Below are positions 1 through 7,461 of a stretch of DNA of 64,000 nucleotides, piece by piece. The DNA lies in contig NZ_JBEXDG010000016.1 in the NCBI RefSeq assembly GCF_040605635.1, forward strand, positions 114,863-178,862. The letters run 5' to 3'. Both the position numbers and the translations under genes were made by a program. Position 1 is the first letter of the stretch; each line of letters starts with the position of its first letter. Below the pieces are notes generated by a model. That model saw nothing but the letters and a program-made list of their open reading frames with translations. It searched no databases and was not told where the DNA came from. The DNA comes from Dactylosporangium sp040605635. GTDB taxonomy: Bacteria; Actinomycetota; Actinomycetes; Mycobacteriales; Micromonosporaceae.

Positions 1-462
1 CAGGACGGCGGGGAGGAAGAACACGGCGCGCTCGAAGCGGCCGGGGTTGTCGGCGAGGAGCCGGCAGAGCGCGCCGGCGCCGAGGCTGACGCCGAGGGCA
101 CGGGTGGCGCCGGACAGGTCCGCGACGGCGCGCAGGTCCCGGGCGAGGTCGGCATAGGTCCAGAAGCCGCCGGGCGCGGCGGAGTGGCCGTGCCCGCGGA
201 ACTGGAAGAAGACCTTGCGGCCGGAGACCGCGCTGCCCAGGGGGCGGGTCTCGGCGATGCCGCTGCCCAGCCCGTGGGCGAAGACCGTGACGGGGTCGCC
301 GTCGCCGGTGATGAGCCGCTCCAGCTCGACGCCGTGCGGGGTGGCGATCTGCTCTGTCGGCGGTGCGGGGAGGGTCGGCCGGCCGGTCTGCGGCCCGCGG
401 GTCACGGGCGGGCGGAACCGGTCGGGCCTGCCGTCGGGCGGCGGCGGCCAGCGGAAGTCCAT
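1..462 (-). CDS. alpha/beta hydrolase (partial, C-terminus outside window)
   Basis: The first 154 residues are visible and the gene runs off the left edge. A proline-rich N-terminus precedes an alpha/beta-hydrolase core. FAHGLGSG fits the HG oxyanion-hole strand, and G-V-S-L-G fits the GxSxG nucleophile elbow with Ser as nucleophile. The catalytic Asp and His would lie beyond the window. The substrate cannot be told. It starts 14 bases after the DUF2516 stop on the same strand, so the two are probably co-transcribed. The ATG at 462 is the first in-frame start after that stop. Confidence 0.8.
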   Translation of the reverse strand, partial: MDFRWPPPPDGRPDRFRPPVTRGPQTGRPTLPAPPTEQIATPHGVELERLITGDGDPVTVFAHGLGSGIAETRPLGSAVSGRKVFFQFRGHGHSAAPGGFWTYADLARDLRAVADLSGATRALGVSLGAGALCRLLADNPGRFERAVFFLPAVL

Positions 463-475
463 CAGCGAACCGCCA

Positions 476-802
476 TCACCACGAGCCGTGGCCGTCGACC
501 GCGTCGCGCAGGGCGGGTCTGATGTCGAGCAGATACACCGCGAAGATGCCCGCGGAGATGAGCAGGAAGATGCTCAGGTAGCCCATGCGCAACTGTGGTG
601 CCACCGCGGTGAGCAGCAGACCTCCACCGTTCATGGCCAGCCAGATCGTCTTGGACATGGTGCCGATGGCCGGGAAGGCGTCGGCCCGCTGGACGAGGCA
701 GTGCAGCAACGCCGCGGCGCCGAGCACCAGGCAGAAGATCCACACCGCCAGGTCGATGTAGAGCTCGACCCTGTCGTAGAACACCGGCACTGCAGTCACC
801 AT
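476..802 (-). CDS. DUF2516 family small membrane protein
   Basis: 108 residues with about three hydrophobic helices (near 12-35, 50-68 and 72-92), so an integral membrane protein. The sequence matches the actinobacterial DUF2516 family, whose function is unknown. It follows the hbhA-like gene as Rv0476 follows hbhA in Mycobacterium tuberculosis, which supports the assignment by gene order. The start is the ATG at 802. A TAAGCT -10 (809-814) lies six bases before it, so it is probably leaderless with its own promoter rather than relying on hbhA readthrough. Confidence 0.85.
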   Translation of the reverse strand: MVTAVPVFYDRVELYIDLAVWIFCLVLGAAALLHCLVQRADAFPAIGTMSKTIWLAMNGGGLLLTAVAPQLRMGYLSIFLLISAGIFAVYLLDIRPALRDAVDGHGSW

Positions 803-871
803 CCCACGAGCTTATTCCGAAGCCCCCCGGCCCGTGCGAGACGGTGCCGGAGGGCTCCTGACAAACTCCCG

Positions 872-1405
872 TTACTTCTTCGCTGCGGTGGTCTTCTTCG
901 CGGCGGTCGCCTTCTTCGCGGGCGCGGCGGCGGGCGCCACGGCATCCGTGGAAGTGGACGCGTCGGAGGACTTCGGCGTCACGGCCGGCGCGACGTCGGC
1001 CGGGGTCGGGGTCACGGCGACCTCGGTGGTGACGGTCTTCGTGGCCGGCGCGATCTCGATCTTCGCCTCGGTCGTGCGACCGCCGGCGACGACCTTCTCG
1101 CCACGGTTGACCAGCTCGGTGTAGACGGCAAGCGCGCGGTCCTGGGCCACCTGGGCGCCGGCGAGCAGCGTCACCGTGTTGCGCCGGGCCACGTCGCGCA
1201 GGCGGTCGGCGGCCACGGTCAGGTCGGCGCGGAGGTTGGTCTCGGCGACGGCGTCGGTCACGGCCGGACGCAGCTCCTCGACGCGGGCGCGCAGCTGGGC
1301 GACCTGCCCGGGCAGCTTGCGCAGCTGCTCATAGGCCAGGTCACCGGCGCCGGCGGCGGCATAGAGCGGGGTGGGGATCTTGCGGGTGGTGGTGCTGGTG
1401 GTCAT
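872..1405 (-). CDS. heparin-binding hemagglutinin (HbhA)-like protein
   Basis: 177 residues. Residues 1-115 are helical, with alternating Leu/Val/Arg heptads typical of the HbhA coiled coil. An Ala/Pro/Thr-rich linker follows, and the end is a Lys/Ala tail (KKATAAKKTTAAKK) like the heparin-binding tail of mycobacterial HbhA. There is no signal peptide, as in the family. Its start overlaps the XRE regulator by four bases (ATGA), so the two are translationally coupled. Adhesin function is known in mycobacteria. In a soil actinomycete a role in envelope or lipid-body structure is equally possible. Confidence 0.8.
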   Translation of the reverse strand: MTTSTTTRKIPTPLYAAAGAGDLAYEQLRKLPGQVAQLRARVEELRPAVTDAVAETNLRADLTVAADRLRDVARRNTVTLLAGAQVAQDRALAVYTELVNRGEKVVAGGRTTEAKIEIAPATKTVTTEVAVTPTPADVAPAVTPKSSDASTSTDAVAPAAAPAKKATAAKKTTAAKK

Positions 1406-1815
1406 TTCAGCTCCTCTGACTTCGTCGGTGATGTCGGATCGGCGCCCGGCCCCGCCCCCGAGGGGGCGCCATCCACATCGGTGCGCGTGTTCTCGCGCCG
1501 GAACGTCTCGTAGATCTGCGTGAGCGACTGCTTCTGGGACACGGTGAGATCACTGTCCGCAGCGATCGCGGCCAGGACGTCGTGCCCTTCGCGCTCGAGC
1601 AGGCCGGCCCGCAGATACATCAGCGGGGTCGACACCCGCAGCGCACCGGCGAGCTGCGCGAGCACCTCGGCGCTCGGTTTGCGCAGGCCACGCTCGATCT
1701 GACTGAGATATGGGTTGCTGACGCCGGCCTGCTCGGCGAGCTGGCGGAGCGAGATGCGCGCGTTGCGGCGCAGGTCACGAATGAACCCACCCAGGTCGCG
1801 CGGCTCTTCAGTCAC
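1402..1815 (-). CDS. XRE-family regulator upstream of hbhA-like gene
   Basis: 137 residues. Residues about 10-65 form a Cro/CI-type helix-turn-helix (LAEQAGVSNPYLSQIERG). The C-terminus is disordered and Pro/Gly/Thr-rich. Gene order matches Rv0474-hbhA. I place the start at the GTG at 1815, because a TACGGT -10 (1823-1828) sits seven bases before it, the leaderless layout seen at many genes here. A longer TTG start at 1851 is possible but would overlap the operator. The palindrome at 1847-1865 falls near the -35 position and suggests autoregulation. Confidence 0.85.
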   Translation of the reverse strand: MTEEPRDLGGFIRDLRRNARISLRQLAEQAGVSNPYLSQIERGLRKPSAEVLAQLAGALRVSTPLMYLRAGLLEREGHDVLAAIAADSDLTVSQKQSLTQIYETFRRENTRTDVDGAPSGAGPGADPTSPTKSEELK

Positions 1816-1846
1816 GTCACCGACCGTAGCTCGCCCTGCTAACTCT

Positions 1847-1865
1847 TGCAAGCAAAACGCTTGCA
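1847..1865 (-). promoter_or_regulatory. palindromic operator upstream of the XRE gene
   Basis: Perfect inverted repeat TGCAAGC-AAAAC-GCTTGCA. It is centred about 40 bases upstream of the proposed GTG start and overlaps the expected -35 region of the XRE/hbhA promoter. This is the usual place for an autorepressor site. Assignment to the adjacent XRE protein is inferred. Confidence 0.6.
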
Positions 1866-1884
1866 GCAGCTAGCGTGAAGCGGG

Positions 1885-2832
1885 TCACCAGACACCGCGG
1901 ACCTCGCCTACCCGCGACCCGCCACCCAAAACCGACATTTCAGTGTATGGCGCCAGCGAAACGCCCAGCCGTGAAAAGGCCGAATTCAGCACCGGCAGCC
2001 GGGCCCGCATCGCGCCGTCGTCGATCTTCATCGCCACCGCACCGACGCCGGGGAGGGCGGCGGCAAGCACACCCTCCGCGCCGCCTTTCACCAGAAGACC
2101 GGGAGCCGCCCGCATGAGCTGCGTGTCGTGGCCGTCGGCGTCGGTGCCGCAGACCAGGTCGGGACGGGCGCGCATCGCGTCGGCGACCCGGCGCGGCGCG
2201 GAGCCCGGCGGGGCGGACACCAGCTGCAGGAACGCCGAGGCCAGCCCGCGTAGCGACACCGCGAGCAGCGGCGCGCCGCACCCGTCCACGCCGACCGCCG
2301 CCGCCGGCTCCCCCGCCAGGGACTCGACACCGGAGCGGATCGCCACCTGCACCGGATGCGCCGGCTCCAGGTAGCCGGCGAGGGGCCAGCCGTTGGCCGC
2401 GCACGTGCGCAGCATCCCGGCGTGCTTGCCGGAGCAGTTCATGAACAGCGGCGACCGCTCCCCGCCCGCCCTGACCACGGCGTCGCGGGCGGCGTCGGAC
2501 AGCGGGTAGTCCGGCGGGCAGCCCAGCGCGGTCGCCGGGATGTCGCCGAGGACCCCGCGCACGGCCTCGACGTGGACGAGCTGGCCGCGGTGGCTGGCCG
2601 AGATGATCGCCAGCTCGGCTCCGGTGGCGGACAGGCCGGCCGCCAGCATCCCGACGGCCTGCATGGGTTTGTTGGACGAGCGCGGGAAGATCGGGCCGAG
2701 CACGTCACCGGCCCACGCCGTGACCTCCCCGCTGGCGTCCAGGACGACGACGGACCCGCTGTGCCGGCTCTCCACGAAACCGCTGCGCACGACCTCCGCG
2801 AGCGGCTCGCCGCCCAGGTACAGGTCGCTCAT
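1885..2832 (-). CDS. L-asparaginase II family protein
   Basis: 315 residues matching the asparaginase II family (PF06089). Family hallmarks are visible: an SNKPMQ segment near residue 52, a CSGKHAGML block, and GxDGCGAP. The family is thought to hydrolyse L-asparagine to aspartate and ammonia in the cytoplasm. It is not homologous to E. coli AnsA/AnsB. The start ATG at 2832 overlaps the stop of the BKACE gene (ATGA). A longer in-frame reading to 3735 exists but is only the antisense-frame shadow of the BKACE gene. Last gene of the fur-ygfZ-BKACE-asparaginase operon. Confidence 0.85.
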   Translation of the reverse strand: MSDLYLGGEPLAEVVRSGFVESRHSGSVVVLDASGEVTAWAGDVLGPIFPRSSNKPMQAVGMLAAGLSATGAELAIISASHRGQLVHVEAVRGVLGDIPATALGCPPDYPLSDAARDAVVRAGGERSPLFMNCSGKHAGMLRTCAANGWPLAGYLEPAHPVQVAIRSGVESLAGEPAAAVGVDGCGAPLLAVSLRGLASAFLQLVSAPPGSAPRRVADAMRARPDLVCGTDADGHDTQLMRAAPGLLVKGGAEGVLAAALPGVGAVAMKIDDGAMRARLPVLNSAFSRLGVSLAPYTEMSVLGGGSRVGEVRGVW

Positions 2833-3662
2833 GCCCGGACGCCCAGCAGCGCGCGGGCGGCGGACGGGGTCATCGGTGGGCGCTGGGCGAGGCGGGCGAA
2901 GGCGGAGGCCCGCGCGACGAGCTGCGCGTTGCTCTCCACCGGCACGCCCCTGGAGTACGTGACGGTGTCCTCCATGCCGACCCGCAGGTGCCCGCCCGCG
3001 GACAGCGACGCGAGCAGGACCGGCAGCGTGCTGCGGCCGATGCCGGTGGCCGAGAACGTGGTGCCCTCGGGCAGGTCGCGCATCGCCTGGACGCAGGCGA
3101 CGAGGGCGTCGGCGGTGCCGGGCATCCCGCCGGGCACGCCCATGACGAGGTCGACGTGGACATGGCCGCCGAAGGGCAGCCCGTGCTTGTCGAGCAGGCG
3201 CTTGAGGGTGGTCAGCTGGCCGAGGTCGAAGATCTCGTACTCGGGGACGATGGCACGGTCGCGCATGCGGGTGTGCAGCTCGACGACGAACGCCCACCGG
3301 TTGAGGAACACGTCGTCGCCGAAGTTGACCGTGCCCATCGTGCAGGAGGCCATGTCGGGCTCGGCGTCCAGGACCCGGAGCCGGTCGTCCTCCGGGTCGG
3401 TGACCGCACCGCCGCTGGAGAGCTGGACGATCAGGTCCGTCTCGGCCCGCAGCGCGGCGACGGCCTCCTTGAGCAGACCCAGGTCGAGGGTCGGCGCGGC
3501 GGCCGCGTCGCGGAGGTGCACATGGATGACGGCGGCGCCCACCGCCTGGCAGTCCTTGCCGGTCGCGACCAGCTCGGCCAGGGTCACCGGCAGGGCTGGC
3601 ACGTCGGACTTGCTCGATTCGGCGCCGGTGGGCGCCACCGTGATCAACGTCGTTGTCGTCAT
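2829..3662 (-). CDS. beta-keto acid cleavage enzyme (BKACE, DUF849)
   Basis: 277 residues. The protein shows BKACE features: VIHVHLRDAA with the metal-binding His pair, a QLSSGGAV strand, and GGHVHVDLVMG. These Zn-dependent enzymes condense a beta-keto acid with acetyl-CoA to give acetoacetate and a CoA ester; the best known member is 3-keto-5-aminohexanoate cleavage enzyme (Kce). Substrate specificity cannot be read here. An AAAGAG ribosome site precedes the ATG at 3662. It lies 8 bases after ygfZ and is coupled to asparaginase by a 4-base overlap, which hints at amino-acid catabolism. Confidence 0.85.
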   Translation of the reverse strand: MTTTTLITVAPTGAESSKSDVPALPVTLAELVATGKDCQAVGAAVIHVHLRDAAAAPTLDLGLLKEAVAALRAETDLIVQLSSGGAVTDPEDDRLRVLDAEPDMASCTMGTVNFGDDVFLNRWAFVVELHTRMRDRAIVPEYEIFDLGQLTTLKRLLDKHGLPFGGHVHVDLVMGVPGGMPGTADALVACVQAMRDLPEGTTFSATGIGRSTLPVLLASLSAGGHLRVGMEDTVTYSRGVPVESNAQLVARASAFARLAQRPPMTPSAARALLGVRA

Positions 3663-3670
3663 GGCTCTTT

Positions 3671-4747
3671 CTACAGCGGGTCGATCGCGGCGGTGGACGG
3701 ACCCACCAGCAATTGACCGCCCGATTGACCGTCACTGCCGGGCTTGACGTTCTGCCTGACCACGGCGAGCGCGATCTGGCCGAGCTCGTAGTGTCGCACG
3801 GCGGTGCCGACGAAGCCGACCGCCCGCCCGTCCTTGACGACCTCGGTGTGCGGCGCGGGCAGCTCGTCGGTGGCGATGCCGTCCAGGTGCAGCAGCACCA
3901 GCTTGCGCGGTGGCCGGCCGAGGTGGTGCACCCGGGAGACCGTCTCCTGCCCTCGGTAACAGCCCTTTTCGAGGTGTACGGCCTGCGCTGTCCACCCGAC
4001 CTCCGCGGGCAGCGTCTTGTGGTCGGTCTCGAAGCCGAAGCGCGGCCGCCGGGCCGCCACCCGCATCGCCTCGTACGCCCAGATCCCCGCGAGCGGGAGA
4101 CCTGCCGCGGCGACGACGTCGGGCACCGCGGCGCGCGGCACTAGGAGGTCCGCGCCGCCCTCGACCCGCCGGACGAGCCCGTCGAAGCCGGGCAGCGCCG
4201 CGGCGGCATACCGGGCGGTGGGGCGGGGCGGGACGACACCCGTGGCGAACTTCGCCGGCGGCACCGGCACCACGTCGGGCGCGGCCAGCGGGACGCCGAG
4301 CGCGGTCAGCGCCTCGTCGGTGTGCGGACCGGCGATCGACAGCACGGCCCGGCCGGCGGTCGCGTCGGCGGGCTCGACCCGGGTCATGAAGATCATCCGG
4401 GTGAGGAACGTCAGCAGGCCCGCCCCGGCGCCCGGCTCCAGGTCCAGCCAGGTGGTCGTGCCGTCGTCGACGAGCACCGCGTGGTGCTCGACGTGCCCGT
4501 GCGGCGACAGGACGAGCAGCTCGGAGCCGGTCATCGGGGGCAGGCCGGTCAGGTGCTGGGTGGTGAGGCTGTGCAGCCAGGTCAGCCGGTCGACGCCCGG
4601 CACGGCGAGCACGTCGCGGTGCGAGCGGTCGACGAGACCGGCCTCGGTGTCGAGGATCTTCTGCTCGCGGCCGGGGTCGCCGTAGTGCGCGATCGCGCCG
4701 GTGTCGGGGGACGAGGGCTCTATGGACGCCACGGAAACGGGCTTCAC
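3671..4747 (-). CDS. ygfZ: YgfZ/GcvT-like folate-binding protein
   Basis: 358 residues with the diagnostic K-G-C-Y-x-G-Q-E motif near residue 257 (KGCYRGQE). YgfZ-type proteins use tetrahydrofolate and this Cys to help assemble or repair certain Fe-S enzymes. The N-terminal half shows the GcvT fold (DRSHRDVLAVPGVDRLTWLHS). I choose the GTG at 4747, which follows GAGGAG at the end of fur. An in-frame start at 4786 would add residues inside fur. Second gene of the fur operon. Pairing of Fur and YgfZ homologues is common in actinobacteria. Confidence 0.88.
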   Translation of the reverse strand: MKPVSVASIEPSSPDTGAIAHYGDPGREQKILDTEAGLVDRSHRDVLAVPGVDRLTWLHSLTTQHLTGLPPMTGSELLVLSPHGHVEHHAVLVDDGTTTWLDLEPGAGAGLLTFLTRMIFMTRVEPADATAGRAVLSIAGPHTDEALTALGVPLAAPDVVPVPPAKFATGVVPPRPTARYAAAALPGFDGLVRRVEGGADLLVPRAAVPDVVAAAGLPLAGIWAYEAMRVAARRPRFGFETDHKTLPAEVGWTAQAVHLEKGCYRGQETVSRVHHLGRPPRKLVLLHLDGIATDELPAPHTEVVKDGRAVGFVGTAVRHYELGQIALAVVRQNVKPGSDGQSGGQLLVGPSTAAIDPL

Positions 4748-4751
4748 GGGG

Positions 4752-5177
4752 TTACTCCTCTTCGGTGCCGCAGCTGCCGCACACACCGAACAGGGCCACG
4801 TGGCCGATGTCGAGGCGGAAGCCGCGGGTGGTGCACAGGTCGTCGGCGAGCGCCTCGAGCGTGGAGGACGGCAGCTCCTGCACGTCGCCGCAGCCCCGGC
4901 ACACCAGGTGGGCGTGCTGGTGCTCGCCGAGCGGATGATAGGTGGGCGCGCCGTGCGACAGGTGCGCGTGCGTCACCAGCTGGAGCTCTTCGAGCAGCTC
5001 CAGCGTGCGGTAGACGGTGGTGATGTTGACCCCGGCGGCGCGCTCGCTGACGTCGGCGTGGATCTGGTCCGGTGTCGCGTGGCGCAGCCGGTAGACCGCT
5101 TCGAGCACGAGCTGCCGCGGCGCGGTCAGCCGCAGGCCCCGCGACCGGAGCACCGCGGCCAGATCATCGAAACCCAC
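4752..5177 (-). CDS. Fur-family metalloregulator
   Basis: 141 residues. An N-terminal winged helix (LTAPRQLVLEAVY, TTVYRTLELLEE) is followed by a dimerisation domain with HxH (HQHAHLVC). Two CxxC pairs (CRGC and CGSC) form the structural Zn site. Whether it senses iron, zinc or peroxide cannot be read from the sequence. The GTG at 5177 has a TAACCT -10 (5184-5189) six bases upstream, so it is a leaderless, first operon gene. It ends 4 bases before ygfZ and would co-regulate it. Confidence 0.9.
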   Translation of the reverse strand: MGFDDLAAVLRSRGLRLTAPRQLVLEAVYRLRHATPDQIHADVSERAAGVNITTVYRTLELLEELQLVTHAHLSHGAPTYHPLGEHQHAHLVCRGCGDVQELPSSTLEALADDLCTTRGFRLDIGHVALFGVCGSCGTEEE

Positions 5178-5199
5178 CGCACCAGGTTAGCCCGGAGCC

Positions 5200-5784
5200 C
5201 TAGCCCGCGACACGCTCCAGGCGGGCCGACAGGTGCGTCTGGAGCGGCTGGCCGACCGCCGCGAGGTCGAACGCGTAGAGCAGCGCGCCCTCGACGATCC
5301 CGTAGAGCCGCTGCGCGCCGCGCACCTCCTTGGCCGTCGACGTGCGGACGACCGTGTCGGTGGCCATCTGCCACTGCGTGGTGCCCTTGGCCTGACCGAT
5401 GTAGAGCTCCATGATCCCGGTCGGCTGGCTCAGCAGCACCTCGACCTCATCGGTCGCCTTGCCGTCCGCGAGCACCGGCCGCCACCAGCCGGTCTCCCGG
5501 TTGCTGGGCTTGATCGGGTTGCCCTCGACGTCGATCACCCACGCGCGCGACTCGTAGAACAGGAACGGCCGGCCGTCGTGGCTGAAGCGGATCTCCTGCG
5601 CGTAGTGGAAGCCCTCGATCGTCGGATAGTCGCCCTGGCCTCGCCCGCGCCACACGCCGACCAGCGGCAGCAGACCGAGCAGCGCGGGATGGAGGTCCGG
5701 CCCGACCCGCAGGTCGTGCGTCTCCTCATACGGATACTCCCCGACCTGGGCCAATCCCGCCCACGGCGGCTCTACGTCTGTCAC
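5200..5784 (-). CDS. nitrobindin-family heme protein (FABP-like, DUF1794)
   Basis: 194 residues. GVWRGRGQGDYPTIE near residue 43 fits the family's GxWxGxGxGxYPTI signature. The proximal His would be in the C-terminal beta strands. Nitrobindins are ten-stranded beta barrels that bind ferric heme and isomerise peroxynitrite; Rv2717c is the mycobacterial member. The GTG start at 5784 overlaps the stop of the 34-residue membrane ORF (GTGA), so it is probably translated from that leader's mRNA. A TTG one codon earlier is also possible. Confidence 0.85.
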   Translation of the reverse strand: MTDVEPPWAGLAQVGEYPYEETHDLRVGPDLHPALLGLLPLVGVWRGRGQGDYPTIEGFHYAQEIRFSHDGRPFLFYESRAWVIDVEGNPIKPSNRETGWWRPVLADGKATDEVEVLLSQPTGIMELYIGQAKGTTQWQMATDTVVRTSTAKEVRGAQRLYGIVEGALLYAFDLAAVGQPLQTHLSARLERVAG

Positions 5785-5885
5785 CAACGCCCCCTCGACA
5801 CCCTCACCGCCAGATAGATCAGGCCGCCGGCCAGTGCGCCCATTCCGGCGACCAGCAAGCTCACGAACCCGATCTCGGTAACCAT
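5781..5885 (-). CDS. 34-residue single-pass membrane microprotein
   Basis: Predicted product of 34 residues: a short N-terminus, one hydrophobic helix (about residues 6-27), and a basic end (VRVSRGRW). Support comes from both ends. A TAGAAT -10 (5893-5898) lies seven bases before its ATG, and its stop overlaps the GTG of the nitrobindin gene by four bases. It may be a membrane partner or simply a translational leader. No function is assigned. Confidence 0.55.
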   Translation of the reverse strand: MVTEIGFVSLLVAGMGALAGGLIYLAVRVSRGRW

Positions 5886-5909
5886 CCCCCGAATTCTATG
5901 CTGCGATAC

Positions 5910-6272
5910 ATGGCACGTTCTCTGGTCATCAAGCTCACCGCCGGCACGGACGCGCCGGAGCGCTGTTCGCAGGCGTTCACCGTGGCCGCCACCGCTCTCG
6001 CCGGCGGGGTGCCCACCTCGCTGTGGCTGACCGGGGAGTCGGCATGGTTCGCGCTGCCGGGCCGGGCGGCGCAGTTCGAGCTGCCGCACGCCGCTCCCCT
6101 GGCCGACCTGCTGGAGGCGATCCTGGCCGGCGGCACGGTCACGCTGTGCACCCAGTGCGCGGCCCGCCGCGACATACGCCCCGACGACGTCATCCCGGGC
6201 GTGCGCATCGCCGGCGCGGCCGTCTTCGTCGAGGAGGCGCTCCAGGAGGGCGCGCAGGCGCTCGTGTACTAA
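5910..6272 (+). CDS. DsrE-like family protein
   Basis: 120 residues with a DsrE/F-like layout: an N-terminal strand (ARSLVIKLTAG), then alternating helices and strands ending in FVEEALQEGAQALVY. A CTQC motif sits where sulfur-relay relatives carry their active cysteine. Proteins of this fold carry persulfide or act as small peripheral subunits. The ATG at 5910 is preferred over 5898 because TATGCT (5897-5902) lies seven bases before it. The stop overlaps the convergent gene by four bases (6269-6272). Confidence 0.75.
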   Translation: MARSLVIKLTAGTDAPERCSQAFTVAATALAGGVPTSLWLTGESAWFALPGRAAQFELPHAAPLADLLEAILAGGTVTLCTQCAARRDIRPDDVIPGVRIAGAAVFVEEALQEGAQALVY

Positions 6273-7054
6273 CAGCCCGCGGTCGACGTGATGTGCAGCG
6301 CGTCGCCTTCGACGCGCAGGGCGACGCCCGCATCACCGGCGCGGAAGGCGAACAGCTTCGGCTCGTCGAGGACGACCGCGGTCGCGGGGACCGTGGCGCG
6401 GGACGCGGCGCCGTCGCCGGTGGTGACCGCCTCGACGGTCCACAGGGTGCCGCCGCCGGGGCAGGTCAGGCGGTGGGTCCGCCAGTCCGACGCGGTCTGT
6501 TTCAGGGTGTCGAGCACCGCCTGCACGGGCGCGCGGTTGGCGCTCTGCGACTGCGGCGTCGCCTCCTGCACCGCCGCGTCCTGCACGCGGCAGCCGGTGT
6601 CGGCGACGAAGCGCAGCTGGCCCGGTTGCACAAGGGCGCCGCGCAGGGTGACGAAGCCACCGGCGTCAGCGGTCAGCAGATGGGTGTTCGACCCGCTCAC
6701 CAGGTGGCTGTCGTACGACGCGGGCAGCGCGCCCCGCACCCGGTCCAGCACGGCGGGCTCGGTGTCCTTTCGCACGTACACCATCAGCACCCGCTCGAAA
6801 CGGGTGCCCTCGCGCGCCGAGGTGACCCGGCAGCTGCGGTCGGTGCGGGTGTAACCGCCGAGTGCGGTGACGGTGGTGGCGGGGTCGAGTGCGGCGGCGA
6901 CCCGGGCGAGGGCCCCGTCGACGACCGGCAGGCCTTCGGCGATCGTGGTCTGGTCGCGGGACGTCGGCGCGTCGTTGCGCGAGGAGTAGTAGGCGAAGCC
7001 GGCCACGGCGAGGGCCCAGGCAGCCGTTGCGGCGACGATCCAGCGACGTTTCAC
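6269..7054 (-). CDS. membrane-anchored hypothetical protein
   Basis: 261 residues. A basic start (VKRRW) precedes one hydrophobic helix (about 5-21) and a long extracytoplasmic region with paired cysteines (CRVTS, CRVQD, LTCPGG, final C). I recognise no catalytic motif. The GTG at 7054 is chosen because residues upstream in the open frame belong to the antisense of neighbouring genes. It lies downstream of the DUF1416 gene but a strong terminator separates them, so it probably has its own promoter in 7055-7080. Confidence 0.65.
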   Translation of the reverse strand: MKRRWIVAATAAWALAVAGFAYYSSRNDAPTSRDQTTIAEGLPVVDGALARVAAALDPATTVTALGGYTRTDRSCRVTSAREGTRFERVLMVYVRKDTEPAVLDRVRGALPASYDSHLVSGSNTHLLTADAGGFVTLRGALVQPGQLRFVADTGCRVQDAAVQEATPQSQSANRAPVQAVLDTLKQTASDWRTHRLTCPGGGTLWTVEAVTTGDGAASRATVPATAVVLDEPKLFAFRAGDAGVALRVEGDALHITSTAGC

Positions 7055-7082
7055 GGCCGATATCCTCGCAGCCCGGCACAAC

Positions 7083-7120
7083 GACGCCGCCCTCCGGGGT
7101 TGGGCCCGGAGGGCGGCGTC
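7083..7120 (-). terminator. strong hairpin terminator after DUF1416 gene
   Basis: A perfect 16-bp stem (7083-7098 with 7105-7120) with a 6-base loop sits 17 bases past the DUF1416 stop. It has no clear U-tract, as is common in high-GC actinobacteria. It separates the sulfur operon from the gene at 6269. Confidence 0.8.
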
Positions 7121-7136
7121 ACGTTGCGTGCGAGGG

Positions 7137-7448
7137 TCAGGCGACCGCGACCGCGATCTCGTTGATGCCCCGGTCGGCGGCCACGCTCGCGTCGCCGTTG
7201 CCCTGGCGGGACAGGGCGCGCAGGGTCCAGTTGCCGGGCGCGGCGAAGAAGCGGAACTGGCCGGCCGGCGAGGTGACGACCTCGGCGGTGAACTCGCCGG
7301 TCGAGTCGAGCAGGCGCACGTAGGCACCGCCCACGGGACCGTCGCCGGAGCTCACCACGCCGGTGATGACGGTTTCCTTCTCGACGTCCACGGAGGCCGG
7401 GATCGGCGCGCTCTGCTCGGGGGCGCCGCAGCTGTCAACAGTGCTCAT
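7137..7448 (-). CDS. DUF1416 protein (SseC-like)
   Basis: 103 residues, a transthyretin/CNA-B-like beta sandwich (VSSGDGPVGGAYVRLLDS ... FRFFAAPGNWTLRAL). It corresponds to mycobacterial SseC1/SseC2 (Rv3118/Rv0814c), which sit beside the thiosulfate sulfurtransferase as here. The precise role is unknown; a sulfur-metabolism partner is inferred from the conserved pairing. It begins 13 bases after the rhodanese stop and is the last gene of the leader-peptide-controlled operon. Confidence 0.85.
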   Translation of the reverse strand: MSTVDSCGAPEQSAPIPASVDVEKETVITGVVSSGDGPVGGAYVRLLDSTGEFTAEVVTSPAGQFRFFAAPGNWTLRALSRQGNGDASVAADRGINEIAVAVA

Positions 7449-7461
7449 GATGATCTGCCTT

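Noticed and set aside
1885..3735. One open frame of 616 codons covering BKACE and asparaginase
   Set aside because: The N-terminal half is an Arg/Pro-rich shadow of the BKACE gene. The asparaginase family match starts exactly at the ATG at 2832, which overlaps the BKACE stop.
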